Assembly: GCA_013361525.1 (NCBI GenBank)
Contig: JABFXY010000025.1
Coordinates: 1-64,000 of the forward strand
Origin: Polyangiaceae bacterium
GTDB taxonomy: Bacteria > Myxococcota_A > Polyangia > Polyangiales > Polyangiaceae
Length of the DNA: 64,000 bases
Direction of reading: 5' to 3'
In this document: positions 16,664-24,642 of the stretch, in pieces
Numbering within the stretch: position 1 is the first letter of the stretch
How the letters are laid out: every line of letters starts with the position of its first letter
Made by a program: the position numbers and the translations under genes
Notes under the pieces: generated by a model
The model's database searches: none
Seen by the model: the letters and a program-made list of their open reading frames with translations, nothing else
Told to the model about the DNA's origin: nothing

Positions 16664-17805
16664 CCGCCGTCGATTGGACCGCGCTGCGCGGGACGTTTCC
16701 GACACTGCTCGAGCGGTCGTATTTCGCTTCGCAGTGTATGGGCCCGTTCCCGCGCGGGATGCTCGACGACCTCGCTGCGTACGGCCGATCGCTCGCGCGG
16801 CGGAGCCGTGCGCTGGAGGAGTGGGCGGAGCGTTGGTTCGAAATGCACGGGCTCACGGAGGACCTGATCGGCGCGCCGCGCGGGTCGGTCTTCCTCCGTG
16901 ACTCGGCGACCGCCGTCTCTGCGGCAATCGCCTCCGCGATCGAGCCACAGGGAGAGCGCCGGCGCATCGTGATGAGCACCGGCGATTTCCACTCGATTCG
17001 GTACATGTGGTCGGCCCAGGCGCGGCGCGGCTTCGAGGTCGTCCACATCGACGCGAATGGCACCGGGCACGGCGATGCCGCAACGTTCGTATCGGCAATC
17101 GACGAGCGAGTCCGCGTGGTTGCGCTGTCGCTGGTGTCGCCGCGGAGCGGCGCATTGCTCGATACACGACCGATCGTGGAGGCGGCTCGTCGAGCCGGCG
17201 CCCTCGTCGTGATCGACGCCTACCAGGCTCTCGGTGTCGTCCCCGTCGACGTTCGTCGTATCGGCGCCGACGCCATCGTGGGCGGCTTTCACAAGTGGGT
17301 CGGCGGCGGCGGGACCGGCCTCGCGTTCGGTTACGTTGCCCCCGAGGTCGCGGCGACGCTCGAGCCCGTCTATCCAGGTTGGCTCGGGCACGCGCGCCTT
17401 CTCGGGTTCAGCGACAAATTCGAGCCAGGCCCCGGCGCGACGAAGTTCCAGCAAGGAATGGCGGGTATGGAGCCGATTTACACGTCCCGCGCCGGCCTGC
17501 GCTTCGTGCTCGAGACGGGGGTCGAAGAGATTCGGCGGCGCAACGTGGCGCTGTCCGAGCGAATCCTCGAGCGCGCGGCGGAGCGCGGCCTTCCCGTTCG
17601 CTCACCTCTCGCATCGGCGCGTCGAGGCGGGATGATCTGCTTCGACCTTCCGGATGGTGACAAAATTGTCAGCTCGCTCGCGGAGCTCGGAATCGATGTC
17701 GATTACCGACCGGGGGCCGGGGTGCGCGTCGGGGCACATCCGTGCGCGACGGAGGACGAATGTGATCGCCTCGTCGATCACCTCGCACGGAGCCGACCAT
17801 CATGA
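16660..17805 (+). CDS. Kynureninase-like PLP-dependent enzyme (aminotransferase class V fold)
   Basis: 381 residues from a GTG that overlaps the upstream stop (GTGA); longer in-frame starts would run inside the prenyltransferase gene. Fold type I PLP motifs are clear: LRDSATAVSAAIASAI for phosphate binding, D186 in VVIDAYQALG (pyridine nitrogen), and H211-K212 in GGFHKWVGGGGTG (Schiff-base lysine). YFASQCMGPFPRGMLDDL at the N-terminus and the overall length match kynureninase-like proteins rather than cysteine desulfurases. Kynureninases cleave kynurenine to anthranilate and alanine; here the substrate could be a prenylated, oxidised tryptophan derivative (inference). A desulfurase or beta-lyase role is the alternative. 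Confidence 0.75.
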   Translation: MTAVDWTALRGTFPTLLERSYFASQCMGPFPRGMLDDLAAYGRSLARRSRALEEWAERWFEMHGLTEDLIGAPRGSVFLRDSATAVSAAIASAIEPQGERRRIVMSTGDFHSIRYMWSAQARRGFEVVHIDANGTGHGDAATFVSAIDERVRVVALSLVSPRSGALLDTRPIVEAARRAGALVVIDAYQALGVVPVDVRRIGADAIVGGFHKWVGGGGTGLAFGYVAPEVAATLEPVYPGWLGHARLLGFSDKFEPGPGATKFQQGMAGMEPIYTSRAGLRFVLETGVEEIRRRNVALSERILERAAERGLPVRSPLASARRGGMICFDLPDGDKIVSSLAELGIDVDYRPGAGVRVGAHPCATEDECDRLVDHLARSRPS

Positions 17806-18836
17806 CCGCCATCGAAGAGACGAGCGCGCTCGAGTCCAACGTCGACGCGCTCGTGTCGGGGTATGTCCCGTCGATGATCCTCTTCGCGAGTATCGAGCTC
17901 GGGTTGTTCGATCATCTGGACGCGCCGCGCTCGATTGAGGACCTTTCGACGCGCGCCGGCTGCACCCGAGACGGAATGGCGCGCCTTTGTCGCGCCCTCG
18001 TTTGTATGGGGCTCCTCCGCTACGAGGGTGATCGGATTGCGCCCGTCGAAGGTGCACGCCGTCTCCTCGCCTCGTCGAGCGAGAGCTCGCTCGCGCCGAT
18101 TGCACGTCATCACCAGCGTCAGGTGGCGCCGGTGCTCAATCGATTGGCGAGCGCCGTTCGAACGGGTCTCCCGCAGCACGAGGCGTGGCCGTTCGCGTCT
18201 CGCCCGACGGCTTCACATCCGTACGGGGAGCTCGAGCGGCATGCCGACGAATACGCGACCTTCCTCGAAGCCATGGATCGCTCGAGCCGTGGGGTAGGGG
18301 AAGCGATCGCCGCGTTCGTGTCGCTCGAAGGTCGGCTCGTCGATCTCGGATGTGGAGGTGGTGAGGTCGCGCGAGGACTGCTGCGTGCGTCGCCGCGGGT
18401 GACGGTCGAGAGCTTCGATCTCGCGCCGGCTTGTCTCTTCGCCCGACGAAAGAGCGCAGCGCTGGGGTTCGGGGGACGCCACGTCGTCGACGTAGGCGAC
18501 ATCCTCCGCGGCGTGCCCGCGCGGGACGCAGACGCTGTGTTGCTCTCGGCGATCCTCGCCGACTTCCCACCGTCCGAGCGAGCGCTCATCTTGAAGAATG
18601 CGCGCGCGTGTTTGAAGCCCGGCGGCCTCTTGCTCGTGAGCGAGACGTTGCTCGACGACGACGAGCGCGGGCCGGCGGAGGCGGCGATCCTCTCCGTCGT
18701 CCTTCTCACGGCGATGCGCGGCGATCAGCTGTCTTTCCCGACGCTCCGGCGTGAGATCGAGGCGGCCGGCTTCGCAGAGATCGTCGTGCACCGAGGTGCC
18801 CCGCGCGATCTCGTCGTGGCGCGTCTGATCGATTGA
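17802..18836 (+). CDS. SAM-dependent methyltransferase with dimerisation domain (COMT-like)
   Basis: 344 residues. An N-terminal winged-helix dimerisation domain (about 15-95, ILFASIELGLFDHL ... LSTRAGCTRDGMARLCRALVCMGLL) precedes a Rossmann SAM domain (VDLGCGGGEVARGLL, ESFDLAP, LLVSETLLDDD). Plant and bacterial O-methyltransferases of this type have a catalytic His in an HDWxD motif after the third strand; here the segment reads LSAILADFPPSE, without His. A non-classical O-, N- or C-methylation, or a non-methyl role, is therefore possible. The start overlaps the stop of the PLP-enzyme gene (ATGA), so it should act in the same pathway. Confidence 0.8.
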   Translation: MTAIEETSALESNVDALVSGYVPSMILFASIELGLFDHLDAPRSIEDLSTRAGCTRDGMARLCRALVCMGLLRYEGDRIAPVEGARRLLASSSESSLAPIARHHQRQVAPVLNRLASAVRTGLPQHEAWPFASRPTASHPYGELERHADEYATFLEAMDRSSRGVGEAIAAFVSLEGRLVDLGCGGGEVARGLLRASPRVTVESFDLAPACLFARRKSAALGFGGRHVVDVGDILRGVPARDADAVLLSAILADFPPSERALILKNARACLKPGGLLLVSETLLDDDERGPAEAAILSVVLLTAMRGDQLSFPTLRREIEAAGFAEIVVHRGAPRDLVVARLID

Positions 18837-18850
18837 GGGACGGGAATGTA

Positions 18851-18871
18851 CGCGCGAGGCCCCCTCGCGCG
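18851..18871. terminator. Bidirectional hairpin between convergent genes
   Basis: A perfect 9-bp stem, CGCGCGAGG and CCTCGCGCG, with a CCC loop, in the 41-bp gap between the methyltransferase (+) and the receiver gene (-). It has no T-tract, as is common in high-GC genomes. Confidence 0.6.
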
Positions 18872-18877
18872 ACCGGC

Positions 18878-19258
18878 TCAGCCGCTTTTGCTGTTGGCGA
18901 TGGCGCGAACCTTCGTCGCGAGATCGAGACCGGTCACGCTCTTCGATAGATATCCGTCCGCGCCCACGCTTCGCGCCAGGCCTCGCAGCTTCGTCTCGTC
19001 CCATGAGCTGAAGAGGACGAAGCGCGTCGAGGCCGGCGCCCATTTTCGGCAAATGCTGAGAAGCCGGTCACCGGATAGTGCCGGGATATTCACGTCCATC
19101 AAGACGACGTCGGGTTCGAACGAGCAAATCAGATTCGTCACCCCAATAGGGGAATTACACGTGAGGACGTCGAAACCATGGCTGCGGAGCGACCGGTCGA
19201 GAAGTTCCAGCTGGCTGGCGTCGTCGTCCACGATCATGACGCGGACGGGATCATGCAT
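18878..19258 (-). CDS. Single-domain response regulator
   Basis: 126 residues, receiver only: acidic pair in VMIVDDDASQ, phospho-Asp D55 in VLMDVNIP, Ser in FVLFSSWD and K106 in GYLSKSVTG. With no output domain it is probably a phosphate relay or an adaptor. Its ATG lies inside the 3' end of the hybrid kinase gene (8-bp overlap), so it is the last gene of the FIST-kinase-receiver operon and the likely partner of that kinase. Confidence 0.9.
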   Translation of the reverse strand: MHDPVRVMIVDDDASQLELLDRSLRSHGFDVLTCNSPIGVTNLICSFEPDVVLMDVNIPALSGDRLLSICRKWAPASTRFVLFSSWDETKLRGLARSVGADGYLSKSVTGLDLATKVRAIANSKSG

Positions 19259-21347
19259 GATGCTGCTGTTCCCCCTCGCGGGCGAGATGCCGTTGGATCG
19301 CCTTCAAGAGTACTTCTCGTTCGACGGGCTTCGTCAGGTAGTCCACGCAACCGACCTCGGCCGCCCGGGCGCGATCCTCGCGGGAAACGTAGGCCGTCAG
19401 CGCGATAACCGGGATGTGCCGAAGGCGTGGAGATGCCTTGAGCCGCTTGGTCGTTTCCCAACCGTCGAGTCGCGGCAGCGAAAGATCCATCAGCACCAAG
19501 TCCGGGATGTCGCGTTTTGCGCGCTCGAGGCCGTGCTCTCCGTCTTCTGCTTCGAGGATCTCGTATTCACCTTGGAGATAACGTCGGACGATGTCCCGGT
19601 TCTGCGGTGAATCTTCGATATAGAGCACTTTCTGCAATCGTCGAGCGGAAGCGCCCGAGTCGCGCAGCAATCGCTTCGCCTGGTCGACGACGCTCTCGAT
19701 CGCCAGGCCGCCCTTACGAACGATGTGCGCCAGTCCGGCCCGCAACGTCGCTTCTTCGCCCGAGTCGAGTGTTTTGCCGGTAAGCACGATGACCGGCGTC
19801 TCGTGGCCCTCGGATCGCAAGGTCGCGAGGACTTCGAACCCGTCCATCTTCGGCATCATGAGATCCAGGATGAAGAGGCTCGGCTTCGTCACGCGCGCCT
19901 TCATCAATGCGTCTTCGCCGTCTCGCGCTTCGGCGCAGGTGATGTTGGCCGCGCGCAGATTCCGCGTGACGAGCTCGCGTGCCTGCGGATCGTCGTCGAC
20001 GACGAGAACGTTGCCGCTCGCGTCGGCGAGGTTCCTACGGACGGCCTCGACGAGGCGATCGGGATCAATCGGTTTGACGATGTAGTCACACGCGCCGAAC
20101 GTGAAGCCGCGCGCGCGCTGCTCCTCGACGCTGACGATGATGACCGGGATATGCGCGATGGACGGATCGCTCTTCACCTCTGCGAGCACCATCCAGCCGT
20201 CGAGCTTGGGCAGATGGATATCGAGGATGACGGCAGCGGGCCGATGTTGGCGAATGGCAGCGAGCCCTGCCACGCCGTCGGCCACGGCCATCACCTGGAA
20301 GTTCTCCTGTTCGAGCTGACCACGAAGGAGCGCCACGATCATCGGATCGTCGTCGATGACGATCACCGTCGGCGAGGTGCCGCCGGTGATCGGAATCGGC
20401 GACGGTGCGGCGCGGGTGACGACGGGAACGGGGCTCGCTTCCTTGTCGAGGGCGCTCGGCAGCGTGAGCGTGAACCGAGATCCACGTCCGAGCGTGCTCA
20501 CGACCTCGACGGTTCCACCGAGGACACGGGTGACCTCGCGGACGATCGCGAGGCCGAGGCCGGTGCCGCCGACCTTGCGCGTCGCATTGCCGGATACCTG
20601 ACGGAACTTCTCGAAGATGTGATCGAGCTCTTCCGGTGCGATGCCGACACCGGTGTCCTCCACCGCCACGACGAGCGTCGACCCGTGCGCGCGCACTTCG
20701 ACGAGGATCTCGCCGGACTCCGTGAACTTCGCGGCGTTGGAGAGCAAGTTGAGAAGGACCTGCCGCAGCTTCAGCGAGTCGGTGAAGACGACCTTCGTGC
20801 TCGGATCCATGTCGGCGCCGAGCGTGACGTCTTTGCCTTTGAGGAGCTCGCGGACCGTCGCGACGCACTCTTCGACGATCGACGTGAGGTCGACGCGCTC
20901 TTTCACGACCTCGAGGCGGCCGGCTTCGATCTTGGAGAGATCGAGGATGTCGTTGATCAGGGCGAGCAGCGTCTTCGCGTTCGACTTGATGATGTTGAGA
21001 TCGCGCCGGCCGTGCGGTGTCAGGCGCGCACCCTCTTCGCGCAACAAGAGATCGCAGTAGCCGAGAATGCCGTTCAACGGGGTGCGGATCTCGTGCGAGA
21101 AGTTCGCAAGAAACTCGCTCTTCAGCCTCGCGGCTTCCTCGAGTTGCGTCGCGCGCTCCTCTTCACTCTTCTTGGACGCGGAGAGCTCGCCTGCCAAGCG
21201 ATCGAGATCCTCGTTCTGCTGGCGGATGACCTCCATTTGGAGGGCTCGCTGCTGGTAGCCCGCGACGGCGCGAGCGGCGATGCCCTTCTGGATGGCGAGC
21301 TCTTCGGCCAGGCGGGCGTTCTCCGCCTTCAGCTCGTCTACGGTCAT
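19251..21347 (-). CDS. Hybrid histidine kinase with three C-terminal receivers
   Basis: 698 residues. An N-terminal coiled coil (about 1-75) without membrane segments leads to HisKA (phospho-His H85 in NFSHEIRTP), HATPase (DTGVGIAPEE, GGTGLGLAIV) and three receivers in tandem (about 335-450, 455-570, 580-695), each with its Asp intact (VILDIHLP, FILDLMMP, VLMDLSLP). The start chosen overlaps the FIST gene stop (ATGA at 21344-21347); the frame is open 18 codons further but those lie inside the FIST gene. The kinase has no sensor of its own, so the FIST protein probably senses the signal. It may form a multistep phosphorelay with the receiver downstream. Confidence 0.9.
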   Translation of the reverse strand: MTVDELKAENARLAEELAIQKGIAARAVAGYQQRALQMEVIRQQNEDLDRLAGELSASKKSEEERATQLEEAARLKSEFLANFSHEIRTPLNGILGYCDLLLREEGARLTPHGRRDLNIIKSNAKTLLALINDILDLSKIEAGRLEVVKERVDLTSIVEECVATVRELLKGKDVTLGADMDPSTKVVFTDSLKLRQVLLNLLSNAAKFTESGEILVEVRAHGSTLVVAVEDTGVGIAPEELDHIFEKFRQVSGNATRKVGGTGLGLAIVREVTRVLGGTVEVVSTLGRGSRFTLTLPSALDKEASPVPVVTRAAPSPIPITGGTSPTVIVIDDDPMIVALLRGQLEQENFQVMAVADGVAGLAAIRQHRPAAVILDIHLPKLDGWMVLAEVKSDPSIAHIPVIIVSVEEQRARGFTFGACDYIVKPIDPDRLVEAVRRNLADASGNVLVVDDDPQARELVTRNLRAANITCAEARDGEDALMKARVTKPSLFILDLMMPKMDGFEVLATLRSEGHETPVIVLTGKTLDSGEEATLRAGLAHIVRKGGLAIESVVDQAKRLLRDSGASARRLQKVLYIEDSPQNRDIVRRYLQGEYEILEAEDGEHGLERAKRDIPDLVLMDLSLPRLDGWETTKRLKASPRLRHIPVIALTAYVSREDRARAAEVGCVDYLTKPVEREVLLKAIQRHLAREGEQQHHA

Positions 21348-22498
21348 TGGTGGGTCCCGAACACGAGCGAGGTGAGCGTGCTGTTCACCATGAAGCCGCA
21401 ATACGTCTCGAAGTGCACGGTCATGCCGCCGCAGGGGGGCGCGAGCTTGAAGGCGTCGCTGAGATCACCGAGCTTGCCCGTCATCGTCGCGAACAGCTTG
21501 CGGGCGCCGCAGTCGAAGAACATCGCGGCGGTCGGGTTCGGCACGCGGCGAGGCACCTCTTCGCTGAGGAAGCGGCGGGTCGACTCGATCATGTTGCCGA
21601 GGCGCATGACCTCGAGATCGAGATCTTCCTGCACCATGTTCATCGACTCGAGCGAGTCGTCGGTGAAGCTCTTGCCGATCGCGCGAAGGAAGTATTCGCG
21701 CCCGACGCGCATCGCGAGCGCCCATCGCAGCAGCTGATCGGGGTGCGCGAGGGTGAGGTGCTCGGGCGGCACGCCCACGATTTCCGCCCAACGCGGGCCG
21801 GCGGGCTTGCCGTCGAGCTCGATGATCCGACGCGTGGCGAGATCGACCTTGGTGAGGCGCGTCCGCTGCCCGGTCGGCTCGAACCAATGGGAACGCATCG
21901 CCTGCCAAGGCGCGTTCGTCCGGAACAGCATGACGACACAGCCGTCCGAGAACACTTCGCCGTCGACACCGATATAGCCCGTTCCGCGCATGAACTCGTA
22001 GCCGCTGGCGCCGCCGCCGACGACGACGAGTCCCTGGTTCCTCTCCAAGACGCCGAGGAGCATCTCCTCCTTCTTCATCTTGAAGCCGTCATCCAACACG
22101 ATCGCGCCGCAGCGACGATCGAGGTTCGAAACCCGCTCGCCGAGCTCGCGCGCGGCCGACTCCATCGCGGTGCTGCCGGCCTTCGCCGCGTCTTTCGATA
22201 GGCCCGTTGCCCAGCCGACGCCGATCTCGATGTCGCCGCCCAAACCGGTGACGACGAGACCTTCGCTGTGCAGACCTTCGTTCGTGATCTCACCACCGGT
22301 CGAGCTCGTGATGAGTCGCGTCTCTTTGGGGAGGCGAGCACGTAGTGCGGTGTGAAAAGCTCGCTGGTCGAACGGGCCGGGGACGAACCCGAACAACACC
22401 TTGGGCGAGAACGAGCCGAGCGCTCCGAGCACTTCCTCGGCGGCAGCATCAGGGGACGTGTTGGTCGATCTGGCGCTCTGGACGCGAACTTGAACCAT
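21344..22498 (-). CDS. FIST-domain sensory protein
   Basis: 384 residues with FIST N and C regions: LFGFVPGPFDQ, ITSSTGGEITNEG, GWATGLSKDA, then VVVGGGASGYEF, and the C-terminal CGARKLFATM and CGGMTVHFETYCGFMVNST. FIST proteins are thought to bind small ligands, perhaps amino acids, and to feed two-component systems. The ATG at 22498 is preferred over an upstream TTG because the FIST homology starts with VQVRVQSARS. It is the first gene of the operon with the hybrid kinase and receiver; the intergenic region to the divergent cytochrome gene contains the recurrent palindrome. Confidence 0.85.
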   Translation of the reverse strand: MVQVRVQSARSTNTSPDAAAEEVLGALGSFSPKVLFGFVPGPFDQRAFHTALRARLPKETRLITSSTGGEITNEGLHSEGLVVTGLGGDIEIGVGWATGLSKDAAKAGSTAMESAARELGERVSNLDRRCGAIVLDDGFKMKKEEMLLGVLERNQGLVVVGGGASGYEFMRGTGYIGVDGEVFSDGCVVMLFRTNAPWQAMRSHWFEPTGQRTRLTKVDLATRRIIELDGKPAGPRWAEIVGVPPEHLTLAHPDQLLRWALAMRVGREYFLRAIGKSFTDDSLESMNMVQEDLDLEVMRLGNMIESTRRFLSEEVPRRVPNPTAAMFFDCGARKLFATMTGKLGDLSDAFKLAPPCGGMTVHFETYCGFMVNSTLTSLVFGTHQ

Positions 22499-22565
22499 AG
22501 ATCGCGACCCTATCAGAGGCGGTTCGGCGTTCAAATCCCGTCACTGCGGCGATGCCTTGCTCGTA

Positions 22566-22583
22566 GCTGACGACCTCGTCAGG
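22566..22583. promoter_or_regulatory. Palindromic operator candidate CTGACG-ACCT-CGTCAG
   Basis: Perfect 6-base arms with a 4-base spacer (22567-22582), the same arms as the site at 14676. It lies in the 245-bp divergent region between the FIST operon and the multiheme cytochrome gene, so it could control either. Confidence 0.5.
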
Positions 22584-22743
22584 GAAGCCATGCGTCGACG
22601 ACGCATCAGCCGGACACCAACCAAGTGTGCTCGGACGAGGGCGCGCACGCCCCAACCAGAGAGGTTGTCTCACTCCTTTTCAAGACTTGTGCGTGGCAAC
22701 CTTGCAGATCGCACTTGCCAACTTAGAAAAAGTTCCATTGCCT

Positions 22744-24561
22744 ATGAAGTCGAGCAACCGGTTCGGACGATACGAGGTCACGGGTCGCGCGCTCACCATG
22801 TTGATCGCACTTGCAGCTGCCCCGGTTGCTTGCGACCCCCACGAACAGGGGACTTCCGAGCTGCTCGGTGAGCCCACCGCCAATGAGCCCATTAACACCT
22901 CCGAGTCGGCATTGAGTTGGGGAAGCTTCCCCGAAAACGGTCCGACGGACGAAGACACGCCGATCGGTTTGGCGTTCGAGATCGACAACGGCGTCGGCGT
23001 ACCGCTCCGGGTACGACGTGGGCAGCGGTTCTACATCAACCAGATCGACATCCGTACCGCGATCGACACGACCACGGACGAGGGAGTGGACGGCCTCTCT
23101 CAATCAGGGGACTTTGCCGATTTCGATTGGGACGGTGTCGAATTCGAGGAGGAGAGCTTCGTCGGACAACCCAATGCGGACGGTACCTTCTCTCGGCGGC
23201 GTTTTTATCGCGGCGCCGACTGGATGGAGGATCCCAGCTTCTTCGTGGTCGAGCAGATCGACGCCGGCGGCCACACGCTCGCGCTTCCGGTCGTCGTGGG
23301 CACCGGCCTCGAGCACATCCGGACGACCCTCGACAGTTTCTTCATTCGACGGCTCCGCGCGATTCAATGGACCAATGACTGCGTATCTCCCACGAGCTGT
23401 GACGGCGCCTCCGCGTACGAGGAGGAGGCGCTCGTCGAGCTCAGGAGCGCGAATGGTCCGAACCCCAACTTCAAGCTTCGCCCGGCGGCCACCGCACTTC
23501 GCGTCACCTGGTCCCTCAAGCCGGATGATGCCTACCTGGTCCCACTCGAGCAGGTCTCGAGTCCGGAGTGGGATTATGGATTCGATATCGAGCTCGACGC
23601 GGTCACCGCTCCCGCGCCGGATGGGACATACGCCCCCGGGCAGGCGGTGACTTTTCAGTTCACGATGCTCGATGGTGCTGGTAATCGCCTGCACGCTCCT
23701 GGCACAATGCCGAGTTACGCCGATTTCTTGGCGGGCGAAGTCGACTCCGGAATCCAATATTGGCGTGCGAGCGCCGAGCCCTACGTCACCTATTACCGGC
23801 GCAAACACCGAGAGAAGCAGATTCAGCTGGCGATCATGGGGCCGATGCAGGAGACGGGGCCCATCTACGACGTCGTCGACATCTTCCAACGCATCGATTT
23901 CCAAACCGGTGTCGTGAGCGTCGCGTCGCCCGAGCAAAACGGCTTCTACGCGGCGGCAACCGGCGTACCCAGCTACCTTTCGATTTTCGGAGGCCCTTCC
24001 GCCTGGGAGTTGCCGTCCACGGATACTTGGACGTTCACGTTGCCGCCGGACGCGGAGCCGGGCACCTATTATGTCGTTTTGAAGGCCCGCCGCAGCTACC
24101 TCGGCGAGGATATTCCGAAGAGCCAAGTGCTCGCGATTCAGGTCGGATCCCCGACACCGACGTCACCCGCCCTCGACACCGGTGGTTGCGGCAACTGCCA
24201 CAAGAAGGGCGGCAGCTTTGCGAGGACGGTGCACGGCCTGGAAAACCGCGGCGCGTGCACGACCTGTCATGTCCCGCTGTCGTTCGAGCTCGAAGGTCCC
24301 GTGTACGTCCGGACCCATTTCATCCATTCCCGATCGAACCGCTTCGACGCTCCGCTTTCGAGCTGCAGCTCTTGCCACCAGACCGCCGAAGGCATTCAGC
24401 GAACGAGCAAGTCGGCATGTTTGTCGTGTCACGATTCGTATCCGCAGAGTCACGTGGAAGCGTATGGGCCGGTGAAGGACATGTTCATCGGTGGAGGGGC
24501 GGAGTCGTTCCAACAATGTACGAACGCCTGCCATACGTCGCATCCTGGTAGTGGTTTGTGA
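22744..24561 (+). CDS. Multiheme c-type cytochrome, probably lipid-anchored or secreted
   Basis: 605 residues from the ATG at 22744, chosen because a signal sequence follows (LTMLIALAAAPVAC); an upstream in-frame TTG would add about 39 unlikely residues. A cysteine follows the hydrophobic stretch, but the box is not a canonical lipobox. Most of the protein (about 40-480) is a heme-free, beta-rich region. The last 130 residues hold heme sites CGNCH, CTTCH, CSSCH and CLSCH, plus CTNACH, a CX3CH variant. It is exported and probably carries electrons at the cell surface or in the periplasm. The FAD oxidase gene begins 81 bases downstream, suggesting that it accepts electrons from that enzyme. Confidence 0.75.
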   Translation: MKSSNRFGRYEVTGRALTMLIALAAAPVACDPHEQGTSELLGEPTANEPINTSESALSWGSFPENGPTDEDTPIGLAFEIDNGVGVPLRVRRGQRFYINQIDIRTAIDTTTDEGVDGLSQSGDFADFDWDGVEFEEESFVGQPNADGTFSRRRFYRGADWMEDPSFFVVEQIDAGGHTLALPVVVGTGLEHIRTTLDSFFIRRLRAIQWTNDCVSPTSCDGASAYEEEALVELRSANGPNPNFKLRPAATALRVTWSLKPDDAYLVPLEQVSSPEWDYGFDIELDAVTAPAPDGTYAPGQAVTFQFTMLDGAGNRLHAPGTMPSYADFLAGEVDSGIQYWRASAEPYVTYYRRKHREKQIQLAIMGPMQETGPIYDVVDIFQRIDFQTGVVSVASPEQNGFYAAATGVPSYLSIFGGPSAWELPSTDTWTFTLPPDAEPGTYYVVLKARRSYLGEDIPKSQVLAIQVGSPTPTSPALDTGGCGNCHKKGGSFARTVHGLENRGACTTCHVPLSFELEGPVYVRTHFIHSRSNRFDAPLSSCSSCHQTAEGIQRTSKSACLSCHDSYPQSHVEAYGPVKDMFIGGGAESFQQCTNACHTSHPGSGL

Positions 24562-24571
24562 TTTGAATTCT

Positions 24572-24607
24572 CGGTGACGTCACCGCATCTCGAATAACCT
24601 CGAGGTT
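24572..24607. promoter_or_regulatory. Two perfect palindromes between cytochrome and FAD oxidase genes
   Basis: CGGTGACGTCACCG (24572-24585) and AACCTCGAGGTT (24596-24607) are both perfect palindromes, in the 81-bp gap. The first shares GTGAC/GTCAC half-sites with the recurrent palindrome but lacks the spacer. They could be operators or part of an internal terminator. Confidence 0.4.
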
Positions 24608-24642
24608 TTGATCGATACTTGCCAGAAAGGAGACCGCTTGCC

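Noticed and set aside
19725-21737. 670-codon open frame on the + strand
   Set aside because: It lies opposite the hybrid kinase and FIST genes, whose domains are unambiguous. Its product is rich in Arg, Asp and His with no motif, as expected for an antisense frame in high-GC DNA.
22520-22560. tRNA-like T-loop (GTTCAAATCCCG)
   Set aside because: The flanking bases do not form the T stem or acceptor stem, and no D or anticodon arm can be found in the right positions.
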